Assembly: GCF_005280655.1 (NCBI RefSeq)
Contig: NZ_CP040058.1
Coordinates: forward strand, 467,001-531,000
Direction: 5' to 3'
DNA: 64,000 nt
Source: Anaerostipes rhamnosivorans
GTDB taxonomy: Bacteria > Bacillota > Clostridia > Lachnospirales > Lachnospiraceae
The position numbers and the translations under genes are program-made. Shown here piece after piece: positions 18,130 through 26,379 of the stretch (the first letter of the stretch is position 1; the number at the start of each line of letters is the position of its first letter). Under the pieces are notes generated by a model. The model was not told the DNA's origin and ran no database searches. It saw only the letters and a program-made list of their open reading frames with translations.

Positions 18130-19596
18130 ATGAAACAAAAGCAGACATTGTTTAACTATGTATACCAGAATTTGAAAGAGCAGATCCTTTCCGGGCGTTT
18201 GCAGCACGGGGAAAAGCTTCCGTCTATGAGCCGCCTTTGCGAATTTTACCATGTGGGAATACGCACAGTGAAGGATGTGCTGCTCCGTCTGAAAGAAGAA
18301 GGCTACATCCAAACCGAGGAGAGAAAGGCTGCTGTTGTCATTTACAGGCAGGCTGGAACAGATGCTGCGGTCCGGTTTGTTCTGGAACGGAAGACCTCAA
18401 TCCTCGCGGTTCATCAGACCATTGCCGTTCTTGTGCCGCCGATCTTATCTTTTTGTGCCCAACATTACAGTAAAAAAGATTTGGATTCCATGTTCCGGAG
18501 GCATATGAATACAAAAAAACAAAGTCCGGAAGAAAAGGGGCGTATTTGTGTCAATTGTATTTATGAAATGATGGACCACTCAGAGAATCTTTTACTCCGT
18601 GATTTATTCGCAAGTCTTGAAATCTATGCGCGGATGCCGTTCTTCCAGAACTATGAGCATTTTGTAGAGCTAGTGTTGAAATACAATGAATTTCACAGTA
18701 TTGAATGGGTGCTGGAGGCGTTTGCGGCAAATGAGCCGGCAGAGATTGTCTCCCGGTTCCGCTTGCTGTTTCAGTCTGTCGTACCGGCTGTGGGCCAGTT
18801 TATGGAGGAATTATCCGAGCAGTGCGTTAATATACCTGAGGACCCGGTTTATGGTTACAGATGGGCAGCTGACTGTGGAAGGGATCATTATTATATGCAG
18901 ATTACCCGGGATCTCATTGATAAAATCGGGACAGGCAGATACAAAGAAGGGACATTCCTGCCGCCAGAGGCACAGCTTGCCAGTCAGTACGGTGTCTGTG
19001 TTGCAACTATGCGCAATGCGCTTTCCATGCTGAATGAGCTGGGATTCGGACAGACGATGAATGCAAAGGGGACAAGAGTCATTCTGCAGAACGATGATTC
19101 AGCTGCGCAGTGTCTCAGAAATAAAGCTTTTCAAAGAGACACTTTGGTCTATCTCAGCGGTCTGCAGCTCATGGCCATTGCCATAAAGCCCGCCGCGGTC
19201 ATGGCTTTTGACAGAATGAAAGAAGAGGGAACACAGTATATCCAGGATCGGCTGGGAGACCCTGAATTCATTTTGCTGGACGGGCTGGTCCGCTGTGTGG
19301 TAAGGAACCTGGAACTGGATCCGTTAAAGATGATCCTTAAAGAGACAGGAAATCTCCTTCACTGGGGTTATTACTTTTCTTTTTTCAATGAGGGTATGTC
19401 GGGCACTGACCTGCTCACATTAAAGAGCCTAAAAGCCTATGAGAAGTTGAAGCACGGAAGCGCAGAAGAATTTGGAGAGCATATGTCTTTGTGCTTCTGC
19501 CATATCCTTGATTTTGTACGAGATCACATGGTGAAATTTGGACTAAGCAAAGCCGCAAGACTGATCAGCCCTAAAGAATCATTGGAAGAGGGATGA
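18130..19596 (+). CDS. GntR-type regulator with two winged-helix domains
   Basis: 488 residues. The first GntR winged helix is at about 5-75: LKEQILSGRLQHGEKLPSMS, then HVGIRTVKDVLLRLKEEGYI. A second, complete GntR winged helix is at about 268-345: DLIDKIGTGRYKEGTFLPPE, then YGVCVATMRNALSMLNELGF. The regions between (90-260) and after (345-488) are helical and not recognised as UTRA, FCD or an aminotransferase. Two DNA-reading heads in one chain is uncommon. It is a single gene with its own promoter, followed by the sulfhydrylase promoter. Ligand and targets unknown. Confidence 0.8.
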   Translation: MKQKQTLFNYVYQNLKEQILSGRLQHGEKLPSMSRLCEFYHVGIRTVKDVLLRLKEEGYIQTEERKAAVVIYRQAGTDAAVRFVLERKTSILAVHQTIAVLVPPILSFCAQHYSKKDLDSMFRRHMNTKKQSPEEKGRICVNCIYEMMDHSENLLLRDLFASLEIYARMPFFQNYEHFVELVLKYNEFHSIEWVLEAFAANEPAEIVSRFRLLFQSVVPAVGQFMEELSEQCVNIPEDPVYGYRWAADCGRDHYYMQITRDLIDKIGTGRYKEGTFLPPEAQLASQYGVCVATMRNALSMLNELGFGQTMNAKGTRVILQNDDSAAQCLRNKAFQRDTLVYLSGLQLMAIAIKPAAVMAFDRMKEEGTQYIQDRLGDPEFILLDGLVRCVVRNLELDPLKMILKETGNLLHWGYYFSFFNEGMSGTDLLTLKSLKAYEKLKHGSAEEFGEHMSLCFCHILDFVRDHMVKFGLSKAARLISPKESLEEG

Positions 19597-19606
19597 AGAA
19601 AATTCC

Positions 19607-19634
19607 AATTTCCTATTGACTTTATATGAAATTA
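19607..19634 (-). promoter_or_regulatory. CymR-like operator, distal copy
   Basis: Read on the minus strand this begins TAATTTC and ends ATAGGAAATT. It agrees at most fixed positions with the Bacillus CymR box as I recall it (TAAWWNC at the left, ATMGGAATTW at the right, 28 bases). It covers the -35 of the sulfhydrylase promoter and is inverted relative to the second copy. Confidence 0.5.
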
Positions 19635-19644
19635 TCCTTATAAT
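19616..19644 (+). promoter_or_regulatory. Promoter of O-acetylhomoserine sulfhydrylase
   Basis: TTGACT at 19616-19621, a 17-base spacer, and TATAAT at 19639-19644: a near-consensus sigma-A promoter 48 bases before the start codon. Confidence 0.85.
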
Positions 19645-19652
19645 ACAACACA

Positions 19653-19680
19653 ACAATTCATAGTAATCATATAGGAAATA
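19653..19680 (+). promoter_or_regulatory. CymR-like operator, proximal copy
   Basis: A 28-base site ending ATAGGAAATA on the plus strand, downstream of the -10. With 19607-19634 it gives the inverted repeat ATTTCCTAT / ATAGGAAAT around the promoter, a layout suited to repression when cysteine is plentiful. Confidence 0.5.
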
Positions 19681-19692
19681 AGGAGAAGCGCC

Positions 19693-21006
19693 ATGTATCA
19701 GAAAAAAACCAGGAATGAAAGAAATTTGAAATTTGAGACATTACAGCTGCATGTGGGGCAGGAACAGGCAGATCCGGCAACGGATGCCAGGGCCGTTCCC
19801 ATCTATCAGACATCTTCCTATGTGTTTCACAACAGTGAACATGCGGAGGCGAGATTTAACCTGAGTGATGCAGGGAATATTTATGGAAGGCTGACAAATC
19901 CCACACAGGATGTGTTTGAGCAGCGTGTGGCTGCATTAGAGGGAGGAGTGGCAGCTCTGGCCACAGCATCAGGTGCGGCGGCCATTACATATACTTTCCA
20001 GAATCTCGCACGAAACGGCGACCATATCGTCTCAGCAAAAAATATTTACGGAGGAAGCTATAATCTTCTGGCCCACACTCTGCCCGAGTTCGGAGTTAAG
20101 ACAACGTTTGTGGACATTTTTGAAGACGGGGCAGTGGAAGCGGCTATAAAGGAAAATACAAAGGCCGTATTTATCGAGACCCTGGGCAATCCCCACTCTG
20201 ATGTGGCGGATATCGAGGCCTTGGCTGAGATTGCTCATAAGCATAAGATCCCTCTGGTCATTGACAATACATTCGGGACACCGTATCTGATCCGGCCTAT
20301 TGAATTCGGAGCTGACATTGTGGTCCATTCTGCCACCAAGTTCATCGGCGGCCACGGCACAGCCATCGGAGGGGTCATCGTAGACAGCGGAAATTTTGAC
20401 TGGGAGGCTTCTGGAAAGTTCCCGTTCCTTACAGAACCAAACGAAAGCTATCACGGGATCAGCTTTACCCAGGCGGTCGGCAAAGCAGCGTTTGTCACAA
20501 GGATCCGCGCTGTATTGCTGAGAGATATGGGAGCCACCCTGTCACCATTCCATGCTTTTTTGTTCCTGCAGGGATTGGAGACACTGTCACTGAGAGTGGA
20601 GAGACATGTAGAAAACGCTTTAAGAACTGCTTCCTTTTTAAATGATCATCCACAGGTGGAAGCAGTCCACCACCCGTCTCTTACCCAGGATGTAAGGCAA
20701 AAGGAGTTATATCAAAAGTATTTTCCAAACGGCGGCGGTTCCATCTTTACTTTTGAGATCAAGGGAGACGCACAGACAGCTAAGACATTTATAGACAATT
20801 TGGAAATCTTTTCTTTACTGGCCAATGTTGCTGACGTAAAATCTCTGGCAATCCATCCGGCATCCACCACCCATTCACAGCTGAATGAGGAAGAACTGAA
20901 GGAACAGGGATTGAAACCAAATACCATCAGGCTTTCTATTGGAACAGAGAACATAGACGATATCCTGGAAGACTTAAGCGAGGCTTTTAAAGCAGTCAGA
21001 GAATAG
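19693..21006 (+). CDS. O-acetylhomoserine aminocarboxypropyltransferase / sulfhydrylase
   Basis: 437-residue PLP enzyme of the Cys/Met metabolism family. It condenses O-acetylhomoserine with sulfide (or methanethiol) to homocysteine (or methionine). The PLP Lys is in VVHSATKFIGGHGTAIGG near residue 215. Other landmarks are YGRLTNPTQDVFEQRVAALE and TASGAAAITY. Its length and the C-terminal HPASTTHSQL block match the MetY group rather than the shorter cystathionine enzymes. It is transcribed alone, between its CymR-like controlled promoter and a terminator. metF and metH just downstream use the homocysteine it makes. Confidence 0.93.
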   Translation: MYQKKTRNERNLKFETLQLHVGQEQADPATDARAVPIYQTSSYVFHNSEHAEARFNLSDAGNIYGRLTNPTQDVFEQRVAALEGGVAALATASGAAAITYTFQNLARNGDHIVSAKNIYGGSYNLLAHTLPEFGVKTTFVDIFEDGAVEAAIKENTKAVFIETLGNPHSDVADIEALAEIAHKHKIPLVIDNTFGTPYLIRPIEFGADIVVHSATKFIGGHGTAIGGVIVDSGNFDWEASGKFPFLTEPNESYHGISFTQAVGKAAFVTRIRAVLLRDMGATLSPFHAFLFLQGLETLSLRVERHVENALRTASFLNDHPQVEAVHHPSLTQDVRQKELYQKYFPNGGGSIFTFEIKGDAQTAKTFIDNLEIFSLLANVADVKSLAIHPASTTHSQLNEEELKEQGLKPNTIRLSIGTENIDDILEDLSEAFKAVRE

Positions 21007-21017
21007 AAGGGTTTAGC

Positions 21018-21050
21018 AAAGCAGCGTCTGAAATGGCGTTGCTTTTCTTT
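21018..21050 (+). terminator. Terminator after the sulfhydrylase gene
   Basis: Stem AAAGCAGCG (21018-21026) pairs with CGTTGCTTT (21037-21045) with one G-T pair, followed by TTCTTT. It directly abuts the palindromic repeat element at 21051. Confidence 0.75.
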
Positions 21051-21105
21051 GTTCCATAGGAAAGTTCCCCCTATGGAACAAAAAAGCCCTACGGGCACTA
21101 TGCAC
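21051..21105. repeat. Palindromic intergenic repeat, copy A
   Basis: Perfect hairpin GTTCCATAGG / CCTATGGAAC, then AAAAAA, then a GCCC-TAC-GGGC mini-hairpin and ATGCAC. A related copy at 61537-61589 shares CATAGGAAAGT, CCTATG, AAAAAAGCCCT, CGGGC and TATGCAC. On the minus strand GCCC-GTA-GGGC-TTTTTT looks like a terminator. Confidence 0.65.
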
Positions 21106-21107
21106 AC

Positions 21108-21186
21108 AAATGCGTAAGGAAACTATTTGACTACGTCAAATCGCATTTGGCGCTCAAAGTTGTCAAGCCCCTCAAAGAGTGAGGGG
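21108..21186. repeat. Structured leader region upstream of metF
   Basis: Nested inverted repeats follow copy A. AAATGCG (21108-21114) pairs with CGCATTT (21142-21148) around TTTGAC-TAC-GTCAAA (21126-21140). A separate hairpin CCCCTCA-TGAGGGG lies at 21168-21186. This part is upstream of the metF promoter, so it is not the metF 5' UTR. Nature unknown; it does not match a SAM riboswitch or T-box that I know. Confidence 0.45.
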
Positions 21187-21225
21187 TTGGGGAGATGAAG
21201 TGGGATTGCCTACTTTGTTCTAGAG

Positions 21226-21254
21226 TAGACAGGAAAATTCTAACATGATAAAAT
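21226..21254 (+). promoter_or_regulatory. Promoter of metF-metH operon
   Basis: TAGACA at 21226-21231, a 17-base spacer, and TAAAAT at 21249-21254. It is 36 bases before the metF ATG, which has an AAGGAGAAG ribosome binding site. Confidence 0.6.
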
Positions 21255-21289
21255 TGCTTTAATGTATTACAGGGATAAAGGAGAAGCAG

Positions 21290-22186
21290 ATGAAAATATC
21301 AGAGTTACTAAAAGAAAAAGCAACCATATCGTTTGAAGTATTTCCGCCGAAAAATAAGGAAGGAGATATTTCATCCATCTATCATACCATTGGGGAGCTT
21401 AAAAAGCTTAACCCTGATTTTATCAGTGTTACTTACGGAGCAGGGGGCTCCTCCAAAGGAAAGACCGTGGAGATCGCCTCAGCCATAAAAAACCAATATC
21501 AGATCGAATCTGTGGCCCACTTAAGCTGTATCACATCCACCAAAGAAGATGTCCTCACAGAATGCCGGGCTTTAAAGGAGCACCATGTGGACAACATCCT
21601 GGCCCTGCGGGGTGATTATCCAGCCGGGGAAGAAGAGAAATACCGGGAAAAGGAGATGGAATTTCATTACGCAAGCGAACTGAACCAGTTCATTAAGGAA
21701 AACTTCGGGGACACGTTCTGTCTTTCCGGTGCATGTTATCCTGAGATTCACCAGGAGGCCGACTGCTTTCAGGATGACCTTCAGGCACTGAAAAAGAAGG
21801 TGGATGCCGGCGCAGAATATCTGATCACGCAGATATTTTTTGACAACAATTATTACTACCGGCTGATAAAAGAGGCAAGAAAGATCGGCATCACAGTTCC
21901 GATCCTTGCAGGGATCATGCCAGTGACCAACGCCAAATCCCTTCTCCGGACAGCAAAGCTGTGCGGATGTTCCATCCCGTTCCAGCTGTCAACTATGATC
22001 GAGACTTATTACAACTACCCGGAGGCCATGAAAGAGATCGGGATCAACTATGCGGCCCACCAGATCATCGATCTGATCACAAACGGCGTGGATGGTATTC
22101 ATATTTATACAATGAACAGGCCGGAGATTGCGCAGAGAATTTTCGCCAATATTCCTACGGTCTTAAAAGAGCTGAACCATGATTAA
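21290..22186 (+). CDS. metF: 5,10-methylenetetrahydrofolate reductase
   Basis: 298-residue FAD enzyme producing 5-methyl-THF for methionine synthase. The N-terminus ISFEVFPPKN carries the catalytic Glu. Other landmarks are DFISVTYGAGGSS, HLSCITSTKED, ILALRGDYP and QIFFDNNYYYRL. The last 8 bases overlap the next gene, which encodes the MetH activation protein, and metH follows. The three genes form a one-carbon/methionine operon. Confidence 0.95.
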   Translation: MKISELLKEKATISFEVFPPKNKEGDISSIYHTIGELKKLNPDFISVTYGAGGSSKGKTVEIASAIKNQYQIESVAHLSCITSTKEDVLTECRALKEHHVDNILALRGDYPAGEEEKYREKEMEFHYASELNQFIKENFGDTFCLSGACYPEIHQEADCFQDDLQALKKKVDAGAEYLITQIFFDNNYYYRLIKEARKIGITVPILAGIMPVTNAKSLLRTAKLCGCSIPFQLSTMIETYYNYPEAMKEIGINYAAHQIIDLITNGVDGIHIYTMNRPEIAQRIFANIPTVLKELNHD

Positions 22187-22805
22187 AGAAACGGCACTGA
22201 AATATCTGGGCCATACAGGACAGAATATTACAGAGGATATGGAAAGGCTGCTGGACGAGTGCGTAAAAGAGGTAAGGCAGGTTTCACAGCCTAAGGTCAT
22301 TTCAAAGCGGTTTGACTTGTCGGCAGAGCCTCTTAAGATCAAAGATCTGGATCTTTGTCTTCCGGGGGAGCAGTTAAAGGATGCTTTCGCCCAATGCACC
22401 CACTGCCTGCTGCTTGGAGCCACGCTTGGGATCACTCTGGAGAGGAAGATCAAATACTACGGAAAAATCAACATGACCAAGGCGGCTGTGATGGACGCAG
22501 TGAGCAGCGCTTATCTGGAGGAATACTGTGATGAGTATGAGGAGGGACTCGGATACCCCAACAGAACGTTCCGGCTCTGTCCTGGGTACGGCGATATCCC
22601 TCTGTCCTTCAACCGGGAAATCGCAAGGGCCCTGGATATTGGAAAGAGACTTGGAATCACTCTGACACCGGACAATTTGATGATCCCCCAGAAGTCCATG
22701 CTTGGACTTATCGGGATCGGGGCGCCAAAGCGAAAGAAACAGTGCGGACAGTGTGTAATGAGAGAAGACTGTCCGTTTAGAAAGAGAGGCCAGAGATGTT
22801 ACTAG
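22179..22805 (+). CDS. Free-standing methionine synthase activation protein
   Basis: 208 residues resembling the AdoMet-binding reactivation domain that is the C-terminal module of E. coli MetH. Landmarks are the RLCPGYGDIPL segment, equivalent to the RxxPGY motif that binds AdoMet, and the preceding DAVSSAYLEEYCDEYEEGL. A Cys cluster CGQC-x5-C near the C-terminus is not part of the E. coli domain. It overlaps metF (8 bases) and metH (10 bases), so it is made with MetH, which lacks this module. It is inferred to supply the methyl group that reactivates oxidised cobalamin. Confidence 0.85.
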   Translation: MIKETALKYLGHTGQNITEDMERLLDECVKEVRQVSQPKVISKRFDLSAEPLKIKDLDLCLPGEQLKDAFAQCTHCLLLGATLGITLERKIKYYGKINMTKAAVMDAVSSAYLEEYCDEYEEGLGYPNRTFRLCPGYGDIPLSFNREIARALDIGKRLGITLTPDNLMIPQKSMLGLIGIGAPKRKKQCGQCVMREDCPFRKRGQRCY

Positions 22806-25150
22806 ATAGAATCGGAAGAGAGTTATTACTATTTGACGGAGCCATGGGAACTCAGCTCCAGGAAGCGGGACTGAAGGCAGGAGATATCCCAGAAGAATTA
22901 AATATCGAACAGCCGGAACTGATCCGGTCCATCCATGAGAGATATCTTAACGCCGGAGCTGATTTTATCACCACCAATACGTTCGGATGCAATAAACTGA
23001 AAATGGAGGAGTCCAAATACAGCTTTCAGGACATGCTTAAGGCAGCCACAGCCAATGCCAGACAGGCCAGGGAAAACGCAGGCCGTGAAGAGGATGCCTA
23101 TATTGTTCTGGACATCGGGCCCATCGGGCAGCTGCTGGAGCCCATGGGGACTCTTACATTTGATGAGGCATATGACATCATTCTTGCACAGGTGGAGGCG
23201 GTGAAGGAGGATGTGGATGCGGTTCTGTTTGAGACTATGAGCGATCTGTATGAGGTGAAAGCCGGGATACTGGCAGTAAAGGAAAACACATCCCTGCCGG
23301 TTTTTGTGACCATGACCTTTGAGTCAAACGGGCGGACCTTATCCGGAAACGACCCTGTCACCTTTGTGAATACCGTGCAGGGACTGGGAGCCGATGTTCT
23401 GGGCGTGAACTGCTCCCTGGGGCCGGCGGAGCTTGGACCGATCATTGAGGAAATTTTAAGCGCTGCATCCATACCAGTGATGATCCAGCCCAATGCAGGA
23501 CTTCCCTGCCTGGAACACGGGGAGACACACTACCATGTGAGCAGCCAGGAATATGCTCAGCTCATGCAGGGTTACCTGAAAGACGGCGTTTCCATAGCGG
23601 GCGGTTGCTGCGGGACCACGCCGGAGTTTATCCAAAAGCTGAAAGAGACAGCTCCGTTAAAGGCAGCTCCCCGAAAGATTGTAAAAAAGACCAGGGTGTC
23701 CAGCCAGACAAAAACAGTGACCTTTGGGGAGCGGGTTATTGTCTGCGGAGAGAGGTTAAACCCTACAGGAAAGAAAAAACTGAAGCTGGCCTTAAAGGAA
23801 GAACGGTACGATGAGCTTGTGACGGAGGCCATCAAACAGGATGAGGCAGGGGCCGATGTGCTGGATGTCAACGTGGGGCTGCCGGGCATCGACGAACCAG
23901 CCACCATGAAGCATGTGGTCAGGCTTCTTCAGGAGGTCATCACACTGCCGCTGCAGATCGACAGTTCCAACGCAGATGCCATTGAACTGGCATGCCGTTA
24001 CTACAACGGAAAACCACTGATCAACTCCGTCAATGGCAAGGATGAAGTTATGGAAGCCATTTTCCCGATTGTAAAAAAATATGGGGGAGTGGTCATCGGT
24101 CTTACGTTAGACGAGGGAATCCCGTTAAAAGCAGAGGAGAGGTTTGCCATTGCACAAAAGATCATTGCGAAAGCGACGGAATACGGCATCGGCAAAGAGG
24201 ATATCATCATTGACTGCCTGACCCTGACAGCTTCAGCCCAGCAAAAGGAAGTCAAAGAGACATTAAGGGCGATCGAGATGGTAAAAGAGCTGGGGGTCCA
24301 CACAGTCCTGGGTGTATCCAATGTATCCTTCGGACTGCCCAACCGGCCTCTTTTAAATCGGACATTTCTTACCATGGCAATGCAGGCTGGGCTGGACCTT
24401 CCGATCATCAATCCGCTGGACCGGGAGCTTATGAGCACCATTGATGCATTCCATGTGCTGTTTTACAAGGACATTGATAGTGAGCGGTATATTTTAAATC
24501 AGTCTGATGCCGTGCAGATGAAGTCGGAGACTAAGACAGAATTTACTCTTCACGATATTATCATCCATGGGTTAAAGGATGAGGTGGAGGCAAAGACAAA
24601 GGAAGAACTCCAGAATACAGAACCTTTGGAACTGATCAACAAAGTCATCATTCCGGCCCTGAATGTGGTGGGCAAGGATTATGAGACCGGAAAGATTTTT
24701 CTGCCTCAGCTGATCCAGTCAGCAGAGACGACCAAAAAAGCCTTTGAGGCGGTAAAACAGTGCTTCAGCGGCAGCGCGGACCAGGAGAAAGGGCCTGTGC
24801 TCATGGCCACTGTGGAGGGAGACATCCACGACATCGGCAAAAATATTGTCAAAGTGGTGCTGGAGAGCTATGGGTACCGTATCATTGATCTGGGAAAGGA
24901 CGTTAAAGTTGAAAAAGTGGTGGAGGCATGGCATAAGTACCAGCCCAAAGCTATAGGCCTCAGCGCGCTGATGACGACCACAGTCCTTTCCATGGAAAGG
25001 ACCATCGAAAGTCTTAGAAAGGAACAGTGCACCTGCCCGATCTGGGTAGGGGGAGCGGTGCTTACAGAAGACATTGCCAAGAATATCGGAGCGGATTATT
25101 ATGCGGAGGACGCCATGGCGTCCGTGGCGCTTCTAGAAAAACTTATATGA
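22796..25150 (+). CDS. metH: Cobalamin-dependent methionine synthase, no activation domain
   Basis: 784 residues. Homocysteine-binding barrel at about 1-285, with zinc Cys in LGVNCSLGP and GGCCGTTPE. Pterin-binding barrel at about 310-580 (GERLNPTGKKKLK, DVLDVNVGLPG, SVNGKDE). Helical cap at about 590-665. Cobalamin domain at about 670-784 with DIHDIGKNIV, the D-x-H-x-x-G that supplies the axial His. The polypeptide ends after the B12 domain, whereas the E. coli enzyme is about 1,227 residues with an activation domain, which here is the preceding gene. It needs vitamin B12; no cobalamin riboswitch is visible. Confidence 0.95.
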   Translation: MLLDRIGRELLLFDGAMGTQLQEAGLKAGDIPEELNIEQPELIRSIHERYLNAGADFITTNTFGCNKLKMEESKYSFQDMLKAATANARQARENAGREEDAYIVLDIGPIGQLLEPMGTLTFDEAYDIILAQVEAVKEDVDAVLFETMSDLYEVKAGILAVKENTSLPVFVTMTFESNGRTLSGNDPVTFVNTVQGLGADVLGVNCSLGPAELGPIIEEILSAASIPVMIQPNAGLPCLEHGETHYHVSSQEYAQLMQGYLKDGVSIAGGCCGTTPEFIQKLKETAPLKAAPRKIVKKTRVSSQTKTVTFGERVIVCGERLNPTGKKKLKLALKEERYDELVTEAIKQDEAGADVLDVNVGLPGIDEPATMKHVVRLLQEVITLPLQIDSSNADAIELACRYYNGKPLINSVNGKDEVMEAIFPIVKKYGGVVIGLTLDEGIPLKAEERFAIAQKIIAKATEYGIGKEDIIIDCLTLTASAQQKEVKETLRAIEMVKELGVHTVLGVSNVSFGLPNRPLLNRTFLTMAMQAGLDLPIINPLDRELMSTIDAFHVLFYKDIDSERYILNQSDAVQMKSETKTEFTLHDIIIHGLKDEVEAKTKEELQNTEPLELINKVIIPALNVVGKDYETGKIFLPQLIQSAETTKKAFEAVKQCFSGSADQEKGPVLMATVEGDIHDIGKNIVKVVLESYGYRIIDLGKDVKVEKVVEAWHKYQPKAIGLSALMTTTVLSMERTIESLRKEQCTCPIWVGGAVLTEDIAKNIGADYYAEDAMASVALLEKLI

Positions 25151-25211
25151 CATGTTCTACCTGATTTCCGTTCGTCTCTTAGAATGCCTCACTCCAATCA
25201 TGTAGAACATG
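25151..25211. repeat. Inverted repeat between metH and azlC
   Basis: CATGTTCTAC (25151-25160) and GTAGAACATG (25202-25211) are perfect reverse complements separated by 41 bases. There is no T-run after the right arm, so it is not a standard terminator. It may be an RNA hairpin or a paired protein-binding site. Confidence 0.45.
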
Positions 25212-25253
25212 GACGTAGTGTCTGCCAGATAGTATTAAATTAGGAGAATTTCA

Positions 25254-25961
25254 GTGAGTGATAAAAGTCAAAAGAAGAAAGAGAATTTCAGATATGCTGT
25301 GGCGAAATCCGTTCCGGTTTTCTTCGGATATATCTTTTTAGGGATCGCCTTTGGGATCCTTATGGCCAAGGCCGGTTACGGGCCGCTCTGGACTCTGGGA
25401 GCCAGCCTGTTTATCTATGCGGGATCTATGCAGTTTGTCTTAGTGTCCTTTCTGGCAGCCGGAGCGCCTCTGGGCCTTGTGGCCCTGACTACGCTGTTCA
25501 TCAATGGAAGACATATTTTTTACGGGTTATCCTTTGTGGACCGTTTTAAAAAGATGGGGAAATATTACCCCTACATGGTCTTTTCCCTGACCGATGAGAC
25601 CTACTCTGTCCTTTGTTCCTGTCCGGAAGAAAAAGTAGAGCAGGAACCCCGGATCTTATTCTGGATCTCGGCTCTGGACCAGAGCTATTGGGCCGCCGGC
25701 TCCCTTATTGGGGCGTTAGCCGGAGGACTGCTCCCCTTTGACTTTCAAGGGATTGAGTTTTCCATGACCGCACTGTTCCTGGTGATTTTTCTGGACCAGT
25801 GGAAAGGTTCAAATGGACACAGCCCGGCAATCGCAGGACTGGCTGTGTCCGCTTTCTTTTTGGTACTGCTGGGTCCAAACCGGTTTCTGCTGCCTGCGCT
25901 GCTGGTCATCGCTGCGGTGATGTGCATTGGATATATCAGAGAGGAGAGAAAGAGATCTTGA
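25254..25961 (+). CDS. azlC: AzlC-family branched-chain amino acid exporter, large subunit
   Basis: 235-residue membrane protein, the large subunit of the two-component AzlCD exporter. The AzlC signature is near the N-terminus: PVFFGYIFLGIAFGILMAKAG, then YAGSMQFVLVSFLAAGAPL. About seven spans; it ends in basic residues (REERKRS). RBS TAGGAGAAT, start GTG at 25254. Its stop overlaps the TTG start of azlD by 4 bases, the usual AzlCD arrangement. Confidence 0.9.
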   Translation: MSDKSQKKKENFRYAVAKSVPVFFGYIFLGIAFGILMAKAGYGPLWTLGASLFIYAGSMQFVLVSFLAAGAPLGLVALTTLFINGRHIFYGLSFVDRFKKMGKYYPYMVFSLTDETYSVLCSCPEEKVEQEPRILFWISALDQSYWAAGSLIGALAGGLLPFDFQGIEFSMTALFLVIFLDQWKGSNGHSPAIAGLAVSAFFLVLLGPNRFLLPALLVIAAVMCIGYIREERKRS

Positions 25962-26281
25962 ACAATATTGTTTATGGAATCTGCATCATGGCAGTAGTGG
26001 CATTTGTGACTGTTTTTACAAGGGTTCTTCCCTTTGCTTTGTTCGGCGGGAAAAAGGGTATGCCGAAAATGATCGGTTATCTGGGGAGGGTGCTGCCGGC
26101 AGCCATCATTGCGGCGCTTGTTGTGTACTGCTTTAAAGAGCTGGTCGTCCAGGCGGCTTCAGACAGACTGTGCAGTCTGGCGGCGGGAGCCGCAGTGGTT
26201 TTTCTGCATCTTTGGAAGAGAAATACCTTGTTAAGTATTGCGGGCGGGACAATTTTATATATGCTTCTGATCCGCCTATAA
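25958..26281 (+). CDS. azlD: AzlD-family branched-chain amino acid exporter, small subunit
   Basis: 107 residues, AzlD size. The pattern TVFTRVLPFALFGGKKGMPKMIGYLGRVLPAAIIAAL (seen in parts) marks the family. I place the start at TTG 25958, overlapping the azlC stop (TTGA) with GAGGAG upstream, because the frame before it has no family similarity and lies inside azlC. Four hydrophobic spans. It functions with AzlC to export branched-chain or analogue amino acids. Confidence 0.85.
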   Translation: MNNIVYGICIMAVVAFVTVFTRVLPFALFGGKKGMPKMIGYLGRVLPAAIIAALVVYCFKELVVQAASDRLCSLAAGAAVVFLHLWKRNTLLSIAGGTILYMLLIRL

Positions 26282-26297
26282 ATGGAAAAGCTGTGAC

Positions 26298-26326
26298 TTG
26301 CGAAACTTGGACAAATAAGATATAAT
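26298..26326 (+). promoter_or_regulatory. Promoter of fba
   Basis: TTGCGA at 26298-26303, a 17-base spacer, and a perfect TATAAT at 26321-26326. It is 53 bases before the ATG of the aldolase gene, which has a GGAGG site. Confidence 0.7.
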
Positions 26327-26379
26327 AAGTGTGATGTGAAAAAAATAACAATTCATTAAAGAATTATGGAGGATTTATC

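Noticed and set aside
21187..21289. SAM riboswitch, T-box or cobalamin riboswitch upstream of metF/metH
   Set aside because: No CTTATCAAGAG-type SAM-I core, no T-box sequence and no B12 box seen. The hairpins upstream lie before the promoter.
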